A DNA stretch of 64,000 bases from Salsipaludibacter sp963735045 (GCA_963735045.1 CAVTIZ010000001.1:496001-560000); one strand, 5' to 3'. Shown: positions 26,449 through 35,637, counted from the first letter of the stretch. Made by a program: numbers and translations. Notes: generated by a model not told the origin, from the sequence alone.

Positions 26449-27600
26449 GTGCGACGACTTCTGCGCATCGTGGTGTCGCTGGTCGTCCTGGCCGCCCTCG
26501 TCCTCGCCGGGGGCGGGTGGTACTACAGCAACCAACTGCTCCCGCCGGAGACGCCGACGGACGATCCCGACCGCGACCTGGTGGTCGTGGGCGTGACCGA
26601 CGACTCCGTCACGGTGCGGCCCGACGACGCACCCGACTGGGAGGTGCGCGACCTCGGCGGGGACCTCGTGGTCGGGTTCGAGACCGCCGACGGCTACCTG
26701 CAACTGTCCGGCCCGCCGGTCAGCACCGACGGCGACGCCGTCGAGCGCCGCGCCGAACTGGTCGCCGGCATCGCGCCCGCGCCGGGCGACCGTGGGCGCA
26801 CGTCGGTGGCGGCCTGGCCCGAGGACCCGTCCATCCTCGGCCTGGAGGTCGAGGACGTCGTGGCCCCGGGACCACTGGGTGACCTGCCCGGCTGGCTCTA
26901 CCCCGGCCACGGGTCGGCGGCCGACGACTGGGTGGTCTACGTCCATGGTCGCGGTGGCACTCGCGCCGACGCACTGCGCACCCTCGACCTGGTCGTGGGT
27001 GAACTCGGCCACTCGGCCCTGGTGATCACCCATCGCAACGACGTCGGTGCCCCACCGTCACCCGACGGCCACGGCCACTTCGGGGACAGCGAGTGGGCCG
27101 ACCTGGAGGCGTGGCTGGTGTGGCTGGCCGACACCCAGGAGGTCGAGACGACCACCCTGTTCGCCTTCAGCCAGGGGGCCAGCGTCGTGGCGTCGTGCCT
27201 GCGGCGATGCGTCGACGAGGTCCAGGTCGACGCCGCCGTGCTGGACTCCCCACTGCTGTCCCTGCAGGCCACGCTCCAGTTGCAGGCCGCCGAGCGGTCC
27301 ATCCCGGGACCACTCATCGACCCGCTGCTGGCCGCGACCGAGGTCGTCACCGAGGCCCGCGGCGGCCCCGAGTTCGACAACCTCGAGCACGTGTCGGCCA
27401 TGGCCGACCTCGACCTGCCCATCCTGGCCGTCCACGGCGAGCAGGACCGCACCGTCCCGATCGACACGACCCTCGAGCTGGCCGCCGCGGACCCCGAGCA
27501 GGTCGAGCTCGTGACCTACGAGGGCGACCACGTGCGCGGCTGGAACGTCGACCCGGCGGCCTACGAGGCGGCGGTGGCCGGCTTCCTCCCGTCCGGCTGA
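26449..27600 (+). CDS. Membrane-anchored alpha/beta hydrolase
   Basis: A 383-aa protein beginning at GTG 26449 after a GGGAGG site. An N-terminal hydrophobic segment (LLRIVVSLVVLAALVLAGGG) anchors or exports it. The hydrolase fold runs from about residue 140: oxyanion region WVVYVHGRGGTRADAL, nucleophile elbow LFAFSQGASVVAS, acid HGEQDRTVP and a late His in YEGDHVRGW. These suggest a Ser-Asp-His triad, acting outside the cytoplasm on an unknown ester or peptide. The nucleophile context (FSQGAS) departs a little from GxSxG. Confidence 0.8.
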   Translation: MRRLLRIVVSLVVLAALVLAGGGWYYSNQLLPPETPTDDPDRDLVVVGVTDDSVTVRPDDAPDWEVRDLGGDLVVGFETADGYLQLSGPPVSTDGDAVERRAELVAGIAPAPGDRGRTSVAAWPEDPSILGLEVEDVVAPGPLGDLPGWLYPGHGSAADDWVVYVHGRGGTRADALRTLDLVVGELGHSALVITHRNDVGAPPSPDGHGHFGDSEWADLEAWLVWLADTQEVETTTLFAFSQGASVVASCLRRCVDEVQVDAAVLDSPLLSLQATLQLQAAERSIPGPLIDPLLAATEVVTEARGGPEFDNLEHVSAMADLDLPILAVHGEQDRTVPIDTTLELAAADPEQVELVTYEGDHVRGWNVDPAAYEAAVAGFLPSG

Positions 27601-27631
27601 CCCGACACCGCCGGGGACGACCGCGCCCGGA

Positions 27632-28558
27632 TCACACCAGCCGGGCCAGCAGGGCGACCATGTCGAGGTCGTCGTGGGCGAGGTGCTGCAGCATGACGCG
27701 CTGGACCCCCAGGTCGGCCAGCGTCGCGAGCTGCTCGGCGGCCTGCTCGACGGTCCCGACGACCCAGCGGTCACGCTGGTCGTCCAGCCACGCGTCCAGG
27801 TCCCCGTCCTCGCCCAGCCGCGCCATCGCCACGGCGGCGCGGTCACGGACCTCGGCCTCGTCGGAGCCGACCAGGCAGCCGGTCATCAGGGAGAACACCA
27901 GCGGGTCGCGACCGGCCTCCTCGCCGGCACGCGCCACCGCCTCGGCGCGCTCGGCCACGTCGTCGCGGGTGGCGTACACGGTGTTGTACTCCGTGGCCCA
28001 GCGCACGGCGGCCGCCACCGAGCGTGGGCCCGCCCCGCCGCCGACGATGATGGGCAGGGGCTGCTGGACGGGCGCCGGCAGGGCCGCGCAGGTGTCGAGG
28101 TCGTAGTGGTCACCGTGGAAGTCGAAGGTCTCGCCGGCGAACTGCCGGCCCACGATCTCGAGCTGCTCCTCGAAGATGTCGAAGCGGGTGCCGAGGTCGT
28201 GGAAGGCGAAGCCATGGACGTCGTGCTCGGGCTCGTGCCAGCCGGCCCCGATGCCCAGTTCCACTCGTCCACCGCTGACGTGGTCGGCCGTGACGACCGA
28301 CTTGGCCAGCACCGAGGGGTGTCGGAAGGAGGTCGGGCTGACCAGGGTGCCCAGCCGGATGGTGTCCGTCGACGCCGCCAACGCGGCCAGCGTGGACCAG
28401 GCGTCCAGCGAGCCGCGTTCGGTGAAGCCGCTCACCGACTGGTAGTGGTCGGACCGGAACAGTCCCTCCAGTCCGGCCGACTCCACCGCCCGGGCGAGGT
28501 CGAGCCACTGGGGCCAGGTGACGTCCTCCTGGCCCTCGATCATGAGGCTGATGCGCAC
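27632..28558 (-). CDS. LLM-class flavin-dependent oxidoreductase (probably F420-dependent)
   Basis: A 308-aa TIM-barrel enzyme of the luciferase-like monooxygenase superfamily: VRISLMIEGQEDVTWPQWLDLARAVESAG, EGLFRSDHYQS, RLGTLVSPTSFRHPSVLAKSV, GGRVELGIGAGWHEPEH and PLPIIVGGGAGPRSV. These match actinobacterial F420-dependent LLM oxidoreductases, whose substrates vary. GTG at 28558 is preferred over ATG 28609 because a GAGGA lies 7 nt upstream and the protein then begins at the first beta strand. It is divergent from the amine-oxidase-like gene and converges on the hydrolase. Confidence 0.88.
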   Translation of the reverse strand: MRISLMIEGQEDVTWPQWLDLARAVESAGLEGLFRSDHYQSVSGFTERGSLDAWSTLAALAASTDTIRLGTLVSPTSFRHPSVLAKSVVTADHVSGGRVELGIGAGWHEPEHDVHGFAFHDLGTRFDIFEEQLEIVGRQFAGETFDFHGDHYDLDTCAALPAPVQQPLPIIVGGGAGPRSVAAAVRWATEYNTVYATRDDVAERAEAVARAGEEAGRDPLVFSLMTGCLVGSDEAEVRDRAAVAMARLGEDGDLDAWLDDQRDRWVVGTVEQAAEQLATLADLGVQRVMLQHLAHDDLDMVALLARLV

Positions 28559-28778
28559 GCTGGTTCCTCGTCGCGGGTCGGCTGTCGGCGGGTGGGTCGG
28601 CGTGGCCATGGCACACCTCCCACCCCCCGGAGCCAACCATCCTCGCAGGCCGAGCGTCGGCGTGGCGCCACCCACTCCCGGACCGATCCCCCCACACTCC
28701 GCTCACCCACGGAGGGGGCCGTCGTGCATCGTGGCCTCCCCGCCGCCACGATGTCGGGCCGCGAGCCGCCCCGCCACT

Positions 28779-28784
28779 AGCCTC
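28779..28784 (+). promoter_or_regulatory. -10 element (TAGCCT)
   Basis: TAGCCT lies 38 nt upstream of the FAD oxidoreductase ATG, which has its own GAGAGGAG ribosome-binding site; it lies in the 264-nt region shared with the divergent LLM gene. Confidence 0.45.
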
Positions 28785-28822
28785 GGCCGGGGTCCGCACG
28801 TTCCCCCCGAGAGGAGCACGAC

Positions 28823-30061
28823 ATGGCCGTCACTGCCGACGTGGTGGTCGTGGGTGCGGGCCTCGCCGGGCTCAACTGCGCCCGGCACCTGGTGCGGGCC
28901 GGACGGTCGGTGGCCGTGGTCGAGGCCGGCCATGCGGTCGGCGGGCGGGTCCGCACCGACGTCGTGGACGGCTTCCTGCTGGACCGGGGCTTCCAGGTCC
29001 TGCTGACCCACTACCCCGAACTGCAGGCCGACATCGACCTGGACGCGCTCGCCCTGCAGTCGTTCTCGCCGGGGGTGACCGTGCGCCGGGACGGCGGCTT
29101 CGTGCGCATGGCCGACCCCACGCGCGAACCGGTGTCCGCGCCCCGGGCGTTGCGCCTGGCCAGCCCGCTGGACGGGTTGCGGCTGCTGGGCTGGCGCCGC
29201 CGCGTCCTGCAGCGCCCCGGCCACCTGCTGGCCGAGGACCCCCAGACGTCGGTGGCCGAGCTGCTCGACGAGCGGGGGTTCTCCGACGACCTCGTGGAGG
29301 GCTTCTTCCGACCGTTCATCGCCGGGACGTTCTTCGACGACGACCTCGCCACCTCCAGCCGCCTGGTGGAGCTGGTCTTCCGGTCGTTCTTCCGAGGCCG
29401 CGTCACGGTGCCGTCGGGTGGCATGCAGCGCCTGCCCGAACAGGTCGCCGCGGCCCTGCCCGACGACGCGATCACGCTCACCAGCCCGGTGGTCGAGGTT
29501 GGCTCCGGTCGCGCCCTCACCGCCGACCAGGAGTTCCTCGGCGAGCACGTGGTGGTGGCCACCGACGCGCCTGCGGCCGCGTCGCTGCTCGGCGACCGGG
29601 CCGACGTGCGCACCTCGGCCCGTGGCGGCGTCACGCTGTACTACGCCGCCGAGGTGTCCCCGGTCGGCGGACCGCACCTGGTGCTCGACGGCGACGGCGG
29701 CCCGGTCACCACGGTCGCGGTGATGAGCGACGTCGCCCCGTCCTACGCACCGGCGGGCCGCCACCTGGTGTCGGTGTCGGTCACCGGAATCCCCGACCTC
29801 GACGAGTCTGGCCTCGACCACCTCGTCCGGACCCAGCTGCGGGGCTGGTGGGGCCGGGTCGTCGGGTCCTGGGACCTCCTCCGGGTCGACCGGATCCCGT
29901 ACGCCCAGCCGCGGATGGACCCGCCGGACCTGGAGACGTTGCGACGGCCGGTCCGGGTCGACGACGCCACATGGGTCTGCGGCGACCACCGCGACACCGC
30001 CTCGCTGCAGGGCGCACTGGTGTCTGGCCGTCGCACCGCCGAGGCCATCCTGGCCACCTGA
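28823..30061 (+). CDS. FAD-dependent amine oxidase/protoporphyrinogen oxidase-like protein
   Basis: A 412-aa flavoprotein. The N-terminal FAD-binding beta-alpha-beta motif is VVVVGAGLAGLNCARHLVRAGRSVAVVEAGHAVGGRVRT (residues about 6-45), typical of the amine oxidase/phytoene desaturase group. A substrate domain includes GFFRPFIAGTFFDDDLATSSR, and the C-terminal FAD clamp is WVCGDHRDTASLQGALVSGRRTAEAI. Similar proteins occur in plants and actinomycetes with unknown substrates. A strong GAGAGGAG ribosome-binding site precedes the ATG. It ends 10 nt from the LacI regulator, which is convergent. Confidence 0.85.
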   Translation: MAVTADVVVVGAGLAGLNCARHLVRAGRSVAVVEAGHAVGGRVRTDVVDGFLLDRGFQVLLTHYPELQADIDLDALALQSFSPGVTVRRDGGFVRMADPTREPVSAPRALRLASPLDGLRLLGWRRRVLQRPGHLLAEDPQTSVAELLDERGFSDDLVEGFFRPFIAGTFFDDDLATSSRLVELVFRSFFRGRVTVPSGGMQRLPEQVAAALPDDAITLTSPVVEVGSGRALTADQEFLGEHVVVATDAPAAASLLGDRADVRTSARGGVTLYYAAEVSPVGGPHLVLDGDGGPVTTVAVMSDVAPSYAPAGRHLVSVSVTGIPDLDESGLDHLVRTQLRGWWGRVVGSWDLLRVDRIPYAQPRMDPPDLETLRRPVRVDDATWVCGDHRDTASLQGALVSGRRTAEAILAT

Positions 30062-30071
30062 TCGCGGGTGC

Positions 30072-31088
30072 TCAGGACGACTCCCGCACCACCAGCCGGG
30101 TGGGAACGACGACTGACTGGTCGACCCCGGGGACGTCGTCGATCTGGGCGACCACCAGGTCGACGAGGGACCGGGCCATCGCGCGCACCGGTTGGTGCAC
30201 CGTGGTCAGCGGTGGCACGTTGGAGGCGGCCCATGACGCATCGTCGAACCCCACCACGGAGACGTCGTCGGGGACGTCGCGACCGGCGGCGACCAGCGTC
30301 CGGATCGCCCCCCGGGCCATCAGGTCCGATGCGGCGAACACCCCGTCGACGGCGGGGTCGCGCTCCAGCAGCTCGGCCATGCCGTCGGCCCCGCCGAGGT
30401 CGGTGAAGTCGCGCACGACCACCAGGTCCTCGTCGGCCACCTTCCCGATGTCGTCGTGCGCCCGCCGCCAGCCCTGGACCCGCTGGCGGCCGACGGCCAT
30501 GTCCTGTGGTCCGGCGATGGTGGCGACCCGCCGCCGACCGCGCTCGAGGAGGTGGGCGGTCGCCTGGCGGGCGCCGCCGACGTTGTCGGCGTCGACGAAG
30601 GGCAGGTCCAGTCCCGCCGGTGGCCGCCCGGCCATGGCCACCGGAACACGACGGCGACGCAGCAGGTCCGGCAGGGGGTCCTCCCGGTGCAGGGACAACA
30701 GCACGACCCCGTCGGCATGGCCCCCGGCCAGGTAGCGCACGACGCGTTGCTCGTCCTCCGGCGTCGACACCATGATCAGGACCATCTGGCGACCATGGGC
30801 CGCCATGCCGGCCGCGGCCCCGCGGGCCATGTCGGCGAAGAAGGGCTCGGCGAACACCCGCGCCTCGGGCTCGGTCACCACCAGGGCGATGGTGTCGGTC
30901 CGCCGCGTCACCAGGCTGCGAGCGGCCTGGTTGGGCACGTAGCCGACCTCGTCCACGGCCAGCAGCACGGCCGTCCTGGTCTCCTCCCGGACGTTGTCGG
31001 CGCCGCGGACCACCCGCGACACCGTGGCGCGCGACACCCCGGCCAACGAGGCGACCTCTTCCAGCGTCGGGGTCCGCTCGGTCCCCAT
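30072..31088 (-). CDS. LacI family transcriptional regulator
   Basis: A 338-aa protein, normal LacI length. The N-terminal HTH is clear: TPTLEEVASLAGVSRATVSRVVRGADNVREETRTAVLLAVDEVGYVPNQAARSL, including the hinge helix. The rest is a periplasmic-binding-protein-like sensor domain (IALVVTEPEARVFAEPFFADMARG, GVFAASDLMARGAIRTL, VSVVGFDDASWA). ATG 31088 has a GGAGGAGG site. A palindrome at 31370-31383, almost identical to the CebR cellobiose-repressor operator, lies 282 nt upstream, suggesting autoregulation and a sugar ligand, but no sugar gene adjoins it here. Confidence 0.92.
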   Translation of the reverse strand: MGTERTPTLEEVASLAGVSRATVSRVVRGADNVREETRTAVLLAVDEVGYVPNQAARSLVTRRTDTIALVVTEPEARVFAEPFFADMARGAAAGMAAHGRQMVLIMVSTPEDEQRVVRYLAGGHADGVVLLSLHREDPLPDLLRRRRVPVAMAGRPPAGLDLPFVDADNVGGARQATAHLLERGRRRVATIAGPQDMAVGRQRVQGWRRAHDDIGKVADEDLVVVRDFTDLGGADGMAELLERDPAVDGVFAASDLMARGAIRTLVAAGRDVPDDVSVVGFDDASWAASNVPPLTTVHQPVRAMARSLVDLVVAQIDDVPGVDQSVVVPTRLVVRESS

Positions 31089-31465
31089 TCGTCGCCTCCT
31101 CCCGGCGCGACGGGGCATCCGCCGTGCGACGTGCCAGTATGGCCGCGGCGAGCCGACCGCGACGGCCGGGACCCGGGCAACCATCCGACCGGCCGGCACG
31201 ACGTCGGATGCCGACCGGTGACACCCATCCCCGAACCGGGAGGGTTCCGCCGCCCCCCGACGACGGAACCCCCGGCTGGCCCGACGCCCCCCGACGACGG
31301 TCCATGGTCGAACGAGGTCCGACCCCGGACACTCCCGAACCGACGACCAACCCGCGGGGGCAGGCCAGGTGGGAGCGCTCTCACCCACTCTACCGACCGT
31401 GGACACCCGCTGTCCGGCCGACCGAGTCGATCCGGGGGCGGGCGGCGCGACGGGACGGGGACGCG
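31089..31465. other. 377-nt intergenic region upstream of lacI gene
   Basis: This gap between the lacI-type gene and the 3' end of the molybdopterin oxidoreductase gene holds the CebR-like operator at 31370-31383. Open frames across it have no ribosome-binding sites or family features, and I see no other gene. It probably contains the long leader and promoter of the regulator gene. Confidence 0.5.
31370..31383. promoter_or_regulatory. CebR-like LacI operator (TGGGAGCGCTCTCA)
   Basis: This sequence matches the CebR operator TGGGAGCGCTCCCA of Streptomyces and Thermobifida at 13 of 14 positions. It lies upstream of a LacI-family gene, on the side expected for autoregulation. Confidence 0.65.
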
Positions 31466-33751
31466 TCAGGCTGGGGGCGTCGCGGGCGTGATCCAGACCG
31501 GGGTGCCGTTGAACGCGGCGTTGCCGGTGAGGTCGTCGACCGCCCGGTCGTCGGTCAGGTCGTTGATGCTGACGCCGGCGTGGTCGGCGGCGGTCCGCCA
31601 CCCGACCCCCTCACGGTCGTGGCCGTACCCGTGGGGGATGCTCACGACGCCCCGCATGACCGCGTCACTGCACTCGACCGGCAGCACGACCTCGCCGACG
31701 CGTGACCGCACCCGGGCGGTACCGCCGTCCCACAGCCCACGGGCGTCCGCGTCGTCCGGGTGCACCAGCACCGTGCAGCGTGGTCGCCCACGCACCAGCC
31801 GCCGTGCGTTGTGCAACCACGAGTTGTTGTCGCGCAGGTGGCGCCGCCCGATCAGCGCCAGCGCCCCCGCAGCCCGGCCGCCGTCGACGCCCCCGACGGG
31901 GTGTCCCTCCGGCTCCGGGGTCGATGCCGGCCCCGAGACGCCCCCTGGGACGGCCCCCGAGGCGGCCCCCGAGGCGGCACCCGAGACGGCACCCGAGGCG
32001 GCACCCGAGGCGGCCCCCGAGGCGGCACCCGAGGCGGCCCCCGTGCCGGCGTCCGACCCGGACGAGAACCGGGCGGCCACGCGATCGAGGTCGGCCACCA
32101 GGTCCGGTGGGGCGAGGTGGATGCGCCCGTCGTCGGTGAACAACCGGTCCGGCAGGCGCGGCTCCAACGGTCCCAGGTCCACCCCCGCCGGGTGCTCGCG
32201 CAGGCCCGCGAGCGTGAGGTCGTACGGCCCGGCGCGCAAGCCCGCATCCACCAGGTCGGCCAGCGGGGCCACCATCCGGGGGTCGTCGTCCAGCGACCCC
32301 GCGGGTACCAGGCGGCGCGCCAGGCCACGGATGATCTCGTGCTCGTGGCGCTGGTCGTCGGCGATCGGGAAGCACGGGTCCGACCACGTGGCGACGTTGC
32401 GCAGCGCGAGCAGGTTGAAGGTCAGGTCGTAGTGCTCGCACTCCAGGCCCGTGCTCGGCGGCAGGATCACGTCGGCATGGCGGGTCGTCTCGTTCACGTA
32501 CAGGTCGATGGCGACGAACGCCTCCAGGCCGGCGAACCCCTCGTCCAGCTGGCGACCGTTTGGCGTGGACAGCACCGGGTTCCCGGCCACGGTCACCATC
32601 CCGCGGATCTGTCCGTCGCCCGGGGTCAGCATCTCCTCGCCGAGGACGGCGACGGGCAGTTCACCCCCGAACTCCGGCAGCCCACGGACGCGTGATCGCC
32701 ATCGCGGTGGACCCCCGGACCGCCACGGTTGCACCAGGTCCACCGCCGGTGTGGTGAACATCACCCCGCCCGGTCGGTCGAGGTTCCCGGTCAGGACGTT
32801 GAGCACCAGCAACAGCCAGGTCGACACGGCGCCGAACGCCTGGGTGGAGGTGCCGATGCGCCCGTAGGCGATGGCGGCGTCGGCGGCCGCGAACTCACGG
32901 GTGACCCGGCGCACCTCGTCGGCCGACCAGCCGATCCGATCCGCGACCCGCTCGGGGGACCAGGCCGCGACGGCCGCGGCGACCGCGTCGAGCCCGTCGG
33001 TGAAGGCCGTCAGCCGCCCCGGGTCGACCAGGTCCTCGTCGACCAGGACGTGCACCATCGCCAGCAACAGCAGGACGTCGTGGCCCGGCCGGATCTCGTG
33101 GTGTTCGTCGGCCATGTCCGCGGTGCGGGTCCGACGTGGGTCGACCACGACCAGGCGGCCCCCGCGCTCGCGCAGGGCACGCAGTCGTGGCTCGATCCCC
33201 CCCGCCGACAGCAGGCTCCCGTTGGACTGCAGGGGGTTGGCCCCGAACACCAGGAAGTGGTCGGTGCGGTCCAGGTCGGGGATCGGGAACAACAACTGGT
33301 GCCCGAGCACGTGGTGTTGGACGTACTGGTGCGGGAGCTGGTCCACCGACGTGGCCGTGAAGCGGTTCCTCGTCCCGAGCGCCTTGATCAGCAGCGAGCC
33401 GACGAGTTGCGGTCCGAGGTTGTGGGCGTTGGGGTTGCCGAGGTAGATCCCGAGGGCCTCGGCTCCGTGCTCGTCCCGGACCCGCCGCAGGGAGTCGGCC
33501 GCAAGGTCCAGCGCATCCTCCCAGTCCAGTTCCTCCCACCCGTCGGCCGTCCGGCGCACCGGGCGACGAAGGCGGTCGGGATCGGTGTGGAGGTCCTGGA
33601 GCGCGACCGCCTTCGGACACACGTGACCGCGGCTGAAGGGATCGGTGTCGTCGCCGCGGATGGAGGTGACGCGTTCGTCGTCGTCGACGGCCACGACGAT
33701 GCCGCACATGGCCTCGCACAGACTGCAGGTGCGCTGGTGGGTCCGTGCCAC
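31466..33751 (-). CDS. Molybdopterin-dependent oxidoreductase with [4Fe-4S] domain (formate dehydrogenase/nitrate reductase family)
   Basis: A 761-aa protein. The N-terminus carries the Fe-S motif CSLCEAMCGI...RGHVCPKA (C-x2-C-x3-C-x27-C). The MopB catalytic core follows: LGIYLGNPNAHN, FVFGANPLQSNGSLLS-like segments, RLVVVDPRRTRTADMADEH, NVLTGNLDRPGGVMF and ETTRHADVILPPSTGLECEHYDL. The C-terminal molybdopterin-binding domain has NARRLVRGRPRCTVLVHPDDADARGL. Between them lies an in-frame GAAS-type repeat. I see no Tat signal, so it is cytoplasmic. GTG 33751 is chosen (AGGAGG 6 nt upstream) over GTG 33787. The substrate is unknown; no electron-transfer partner gene adjoins. Confidence 0.88.
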   Translation of the reverse strand: MARTHQRTCSLCEAMCGIVVAVDDDERVTSIRGDDTDPFSRGHVCPKAVALQDLHTDPDRLRRPVRRTADGWEELDWEDALDLAADSLRRVRDEHGAEALGIYLGNPNAHNLGPQLVGSLLIKALGTRNRFTATSVDQLPHQYVQHHVLGHQLLFPIPDLDRTDHFLVFGANPLQSNGSLLSAGGIEPRLRALRERGGRLVVVDPRRTRTADMADEHHEIRPGHDVLLLLAMVHVLVDEDLVDPGRLTAFTDGLDAVAAAVAAWSPERVADRIGWSADEVRRVTREFAAADAAIAYGRIGTSTQAFGAVSTWLLLVLNVLTGNLDRPGGVMFTTPAVDLVQPWRSGGPPRWRSRVRGLPEFGGELPVAVLGEEMLTPGDGQIRGMVTVAGNPVLSTPNGRQLDEGFAGLEAFVAIDLYVNETTRHADVILPPSTGLECEHYDLTFNLLALRNVATWSDPCFPIADDQRHEHEIIRGLARRLVPAGSLDDDPRMVAPLADLVDAGLRAGPYDLTLAGLREHPAGVDLGPLEPRLPDRLFTDDGRIHLAPPDLVADLDRVAARFSSGSDAGTGAASGAASGAASGAASGAVSGAASGAASGAVPGGVSGPASTPEPEGHPVGGVDGGRAAGALALIGRRHLRDNNSWLHNARRLVRGRPRCTVLVHPDDADARGLWDGGTARVRSRVGEVVLPVECSDAVMRGVVSIPHGYGHDREGVGWRTAADHAGVSINDLTDDRAVDDLTGNAAFNGTPVWITPATPPA
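31931..32050. repeat. Ten 12-bp repeats encoding a Gly-Ala-Ala-Ser linker
   Basis: Ten contiguous 12-bp units (consensus CCCCGAGGCGGC or ACCCGAGGCGGC on the plus strand) fill residues about 568-607 of the molybdopterin oxidoreductase. On the coding strand they read GAAS/GAVS. The repeat sits between the catalytic core and the C-terminal cofactor-binding domain and keeps frame. Confidence 0.9.
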
Positions 33752-33863
33752 GGCCGTCCTCCTGGTCGCCTCGCCCGAGGATGCCACGCCGGGCGACCGT
33801 TCGGGGACCGCAGGTCGTCACCAACGACCCACGACCTGCCAACGCCTCGCCAACAGCCGGGCG

Positions 33864-33869
33864 TAGGTT
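33864..33869 (+). promoter_or_regulatory. -10-like element (TAGGTT)
   Basis: TAGGTT lies 86 nt before the start of the ScyD/ScyE-like gene in the 204-nt region divergent from the molybdopterin oxidoreductase gene. Confidence 0.3.
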
Positions 33870-33955
33870 CTCGTCTGCCGCCCATGCAGGCGGCCCCGGG
33901 GGAGTCGGCCGCCCACAGGTCGACCGGGGAGTCTCGTCACGACTGGAACGCCCGC

Positions 33956-35059
33956 ATGCACACCTGGTCCCACCCTGTCCGAATCCGTCGCTCCACCACC
34001 GTGCCCGTGCTGGCCGCCCTGCTCGGGCTCGCCGGCATCGCGGTTCCCGCCCACGCCGACCCGACGCCGACCACCGTGGTCACCGACGTCGTCGGCCCCC
34101 TCGGCCTGGCCGTCGGCCACGACGGCAGCATCTACGTGGCCGAGGCCTTCTCCGGCATGCTCACGCGCGTGACCCGGTCCGGCAAGAAGACCACCCGCAC
34201 CACGCTGGTCGCCAACGGCACCGAGATCGCCGGCGTCGACGCCACCGGCAAGGGCAACGTCGTCTACGTCGAGTCCTCCTACGAGGAGCCGGGCGAGCCG
34301 GGCGGGGAGCCAGGCTCCCTGCTGGACTCCTTCCTCGGCACCGTGACGCCCCGCGGGACGTCGTCGAGGGTGGCGTCCCTGTTCGACCACGAGTCGACCA
34401 CCAACCCCGACGGCGACGTGGCATACGGCTTCCAGGACGTCGACGACGACTGCCTGGCACTGCTGCCCGACGAGGTCCCGCCGCCCTACACCGGCATCGT
34501 CGACTCCCACCCGTACGCCGTGGCCATCGTCGCCGGCGGCTGGGCGGTCGCCGACGCCGCCGGCAACGACATCGTCAGGGTCGACCGTCGCGGTCGCGCC
34601 ACCACCGTGGCCGTGCTGCCGCGGGTCGAGAACGTCATCGACGAGGGCCTGGCCGCCGCGTTCGGGCTCGACCCGTGCTTCGTCGGGGCGACGTTCTGGG
34701 GCGAGTCGGTCCCCACCGACGTCGAGGTCGGACCCGACGGCGACTGGTACGTGACCAGCCTGCCGGGCGGCCCGGAGCTCCCGGGCAGTGGCTCGGTGTG
34801 GCGGGTCGATCCCGCCACGGGCGCCACGACGATGGTCGCGACCGGACTGACCAGTGCGGTCGACCTGGCCGTGGCCGATGACGGCACCATCTACGTCGCC
34901 GAGCTGTTCGCCAACCAGGTCAGCCGGATCGTGGACGGCGCCGTGACGCCGTGGGCGTCCCTGTCCATGCCCGGCGCGATCGAGGTCGGGCCCGACGGCA
35001 TGGTCTACGCCACGGTGGACGCCATGGGCGTGGGCTCGGTGGTGCGCATGGCTCCCTAG
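33956..35059 (+). CDS. ScyD/ScyE-like secreted beta-propeller protein
   Basis: A 367-aa protein. A signal peptide is present: basic N-terminus, then VPVLAALLGLAGIAVPAHAD with an AHA-D cleavage site near residue 31. The mature part repeats NHL/propeller-like blades: GPLGLAVGHDGSIYVAEAFSGMLTRV, VDSHPYAVAIVAGGWAVADAAGNDIVRVD, PTDVEVGPDGDWYVTSLPGGP and SAVDLAVADDGTIYVAEL. This arrangement matches the ScyD/ScyE family, named from the cyanobacterial scytonemin cluster but common in actinomycetes with unknown function. ATG 33956 is chosen because the signal peptide follows directly; there is no strong ribosome-binding site. Confidence 0.8.
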   Translation: MHTWSHPVRIRRSTTVPVLAALLGLAGIAVPAHADPTPTTVVTDVVGPLGLAVGHDGSIYVAEAFSGMLTRVTRSGKKTTRTTLVANGTEIAGVDATGKGNVVYVESSYEEPGEPGGEPGSLLDSFLGTVTPRGTSSRVASLFDHESTTNPDGDVAYGFQDVDDDCLALLPDEVPPPYTGIVDSHPYAVAIVAGGWAVADAAGNDIVRVDRRGRATTVAVLPRVENVIDEGLAAAFGLDPCFVGATFWGESVPTDVEVGPDGDWYVTSLPGGPELPGSGSVWRVDPATGATTMVATGLTSAVDLAVADDGTIYVAELFANQVSRIVDGAVTPWASLSMPGAIEVGPDGMVYATVDAMGVGSVVRMAP

Positions 35060-35105
35060 CACGCCTCGCGGACGCTGGCCGGTCCGACCCCGGCCGTGTC
35101 CGCCC

Positions 35106-35150
35106 CACACGCGACTGGCCGTCCTGGCTGATGGGATGGTCAGTCGTGTG
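35106..35150. terminator. Possible hairpin terminator
   Basis: CACACG-CG-ACTGGCC at 35106-35120 pairs, with a 2-nt bulge, with GGTCAGTCGTGTG at 35138-35150. It lies between the stop of the ScyD/ScyE-like gene and the convergent small membrane-protein gene. No T-run follows. Confidence 0.4.
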
Positions 35151-35179
35151 TCCGAGGCAACGACCGCGACCGTGGAAGG

Positions 35180-35503
35180 TCAGGCGCGCGGGATCTCCTC
35201 GCGCACCTGCATGCTGGTGGCGCAGTGGCGGGGTGGCTTGTCGGTCCCCCTGGTCACCAGCAGGACCTCGGTCCCACACACGTCGCACCAGTACAGGACC
35301 CGCTCTGCGGGCGCGACCACCACGGCCTGGGGTTGGTCGAGGTGTTGCTGGGCCTTGGCGTCACCGGTCATGGCCCGCAGCGACCCGATCGCCCAGCGGA
35401 CGAACAGGTAGCCCAGGGCCGGGGCGAGCACGAAGTTCCAGCCGAACCGGAACCCCACGAACAGCCCGACCGCGGCCACCACGAGGCCGATCAGCAGTCG
35501 CAC
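35180..35503 (-). CDS. Membrane protein with C-terminal zinc-ribbon-like motif
   Basis: A 107-aa protein. GTG 35503 is preferred because GGGAGG lies 6 nt upstream; GTG 35509 would abut that site. Two hydrophobic helices (LLIGLVVAAVGLFVGFRFGW and FVLAPALGYLFVRWAIGSL) precede a cytoplasmic tail with WCDVCGTEVLLVTRGTDKPPRHC, a C-x2-C plus distal C arrangement that may bind zinc. Small proteins of this kind are conserved in actinomycetes but I know no function. It is divergent from the tRNA-Ala gene downstream on the plus strand. Confidence 0.6.
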   Translation of the reverse strand: MRLLIGLVVAAVGLFVGFRFGWNFVLAPALGYLFVRWAIGSLRAMTGDAKAQQHLDQPQAVVVAPAERVLYWCDVCGTEVLLVTRGTDKPPRHCATSMQVREEIPRA

Positions 35504-35637
35504 GGTCACCCTCCCGTCGGTCGGCCGCCGCCCTCACGCCACCACGCCGTCCCGTTGCCGAGACGGTATCGTCAAGCCCCCACGTGGCCGCGGTCGGCAC
35601 GCGCTTGCGCCCATCGCGACCAACGTCCCCGCTCCCC

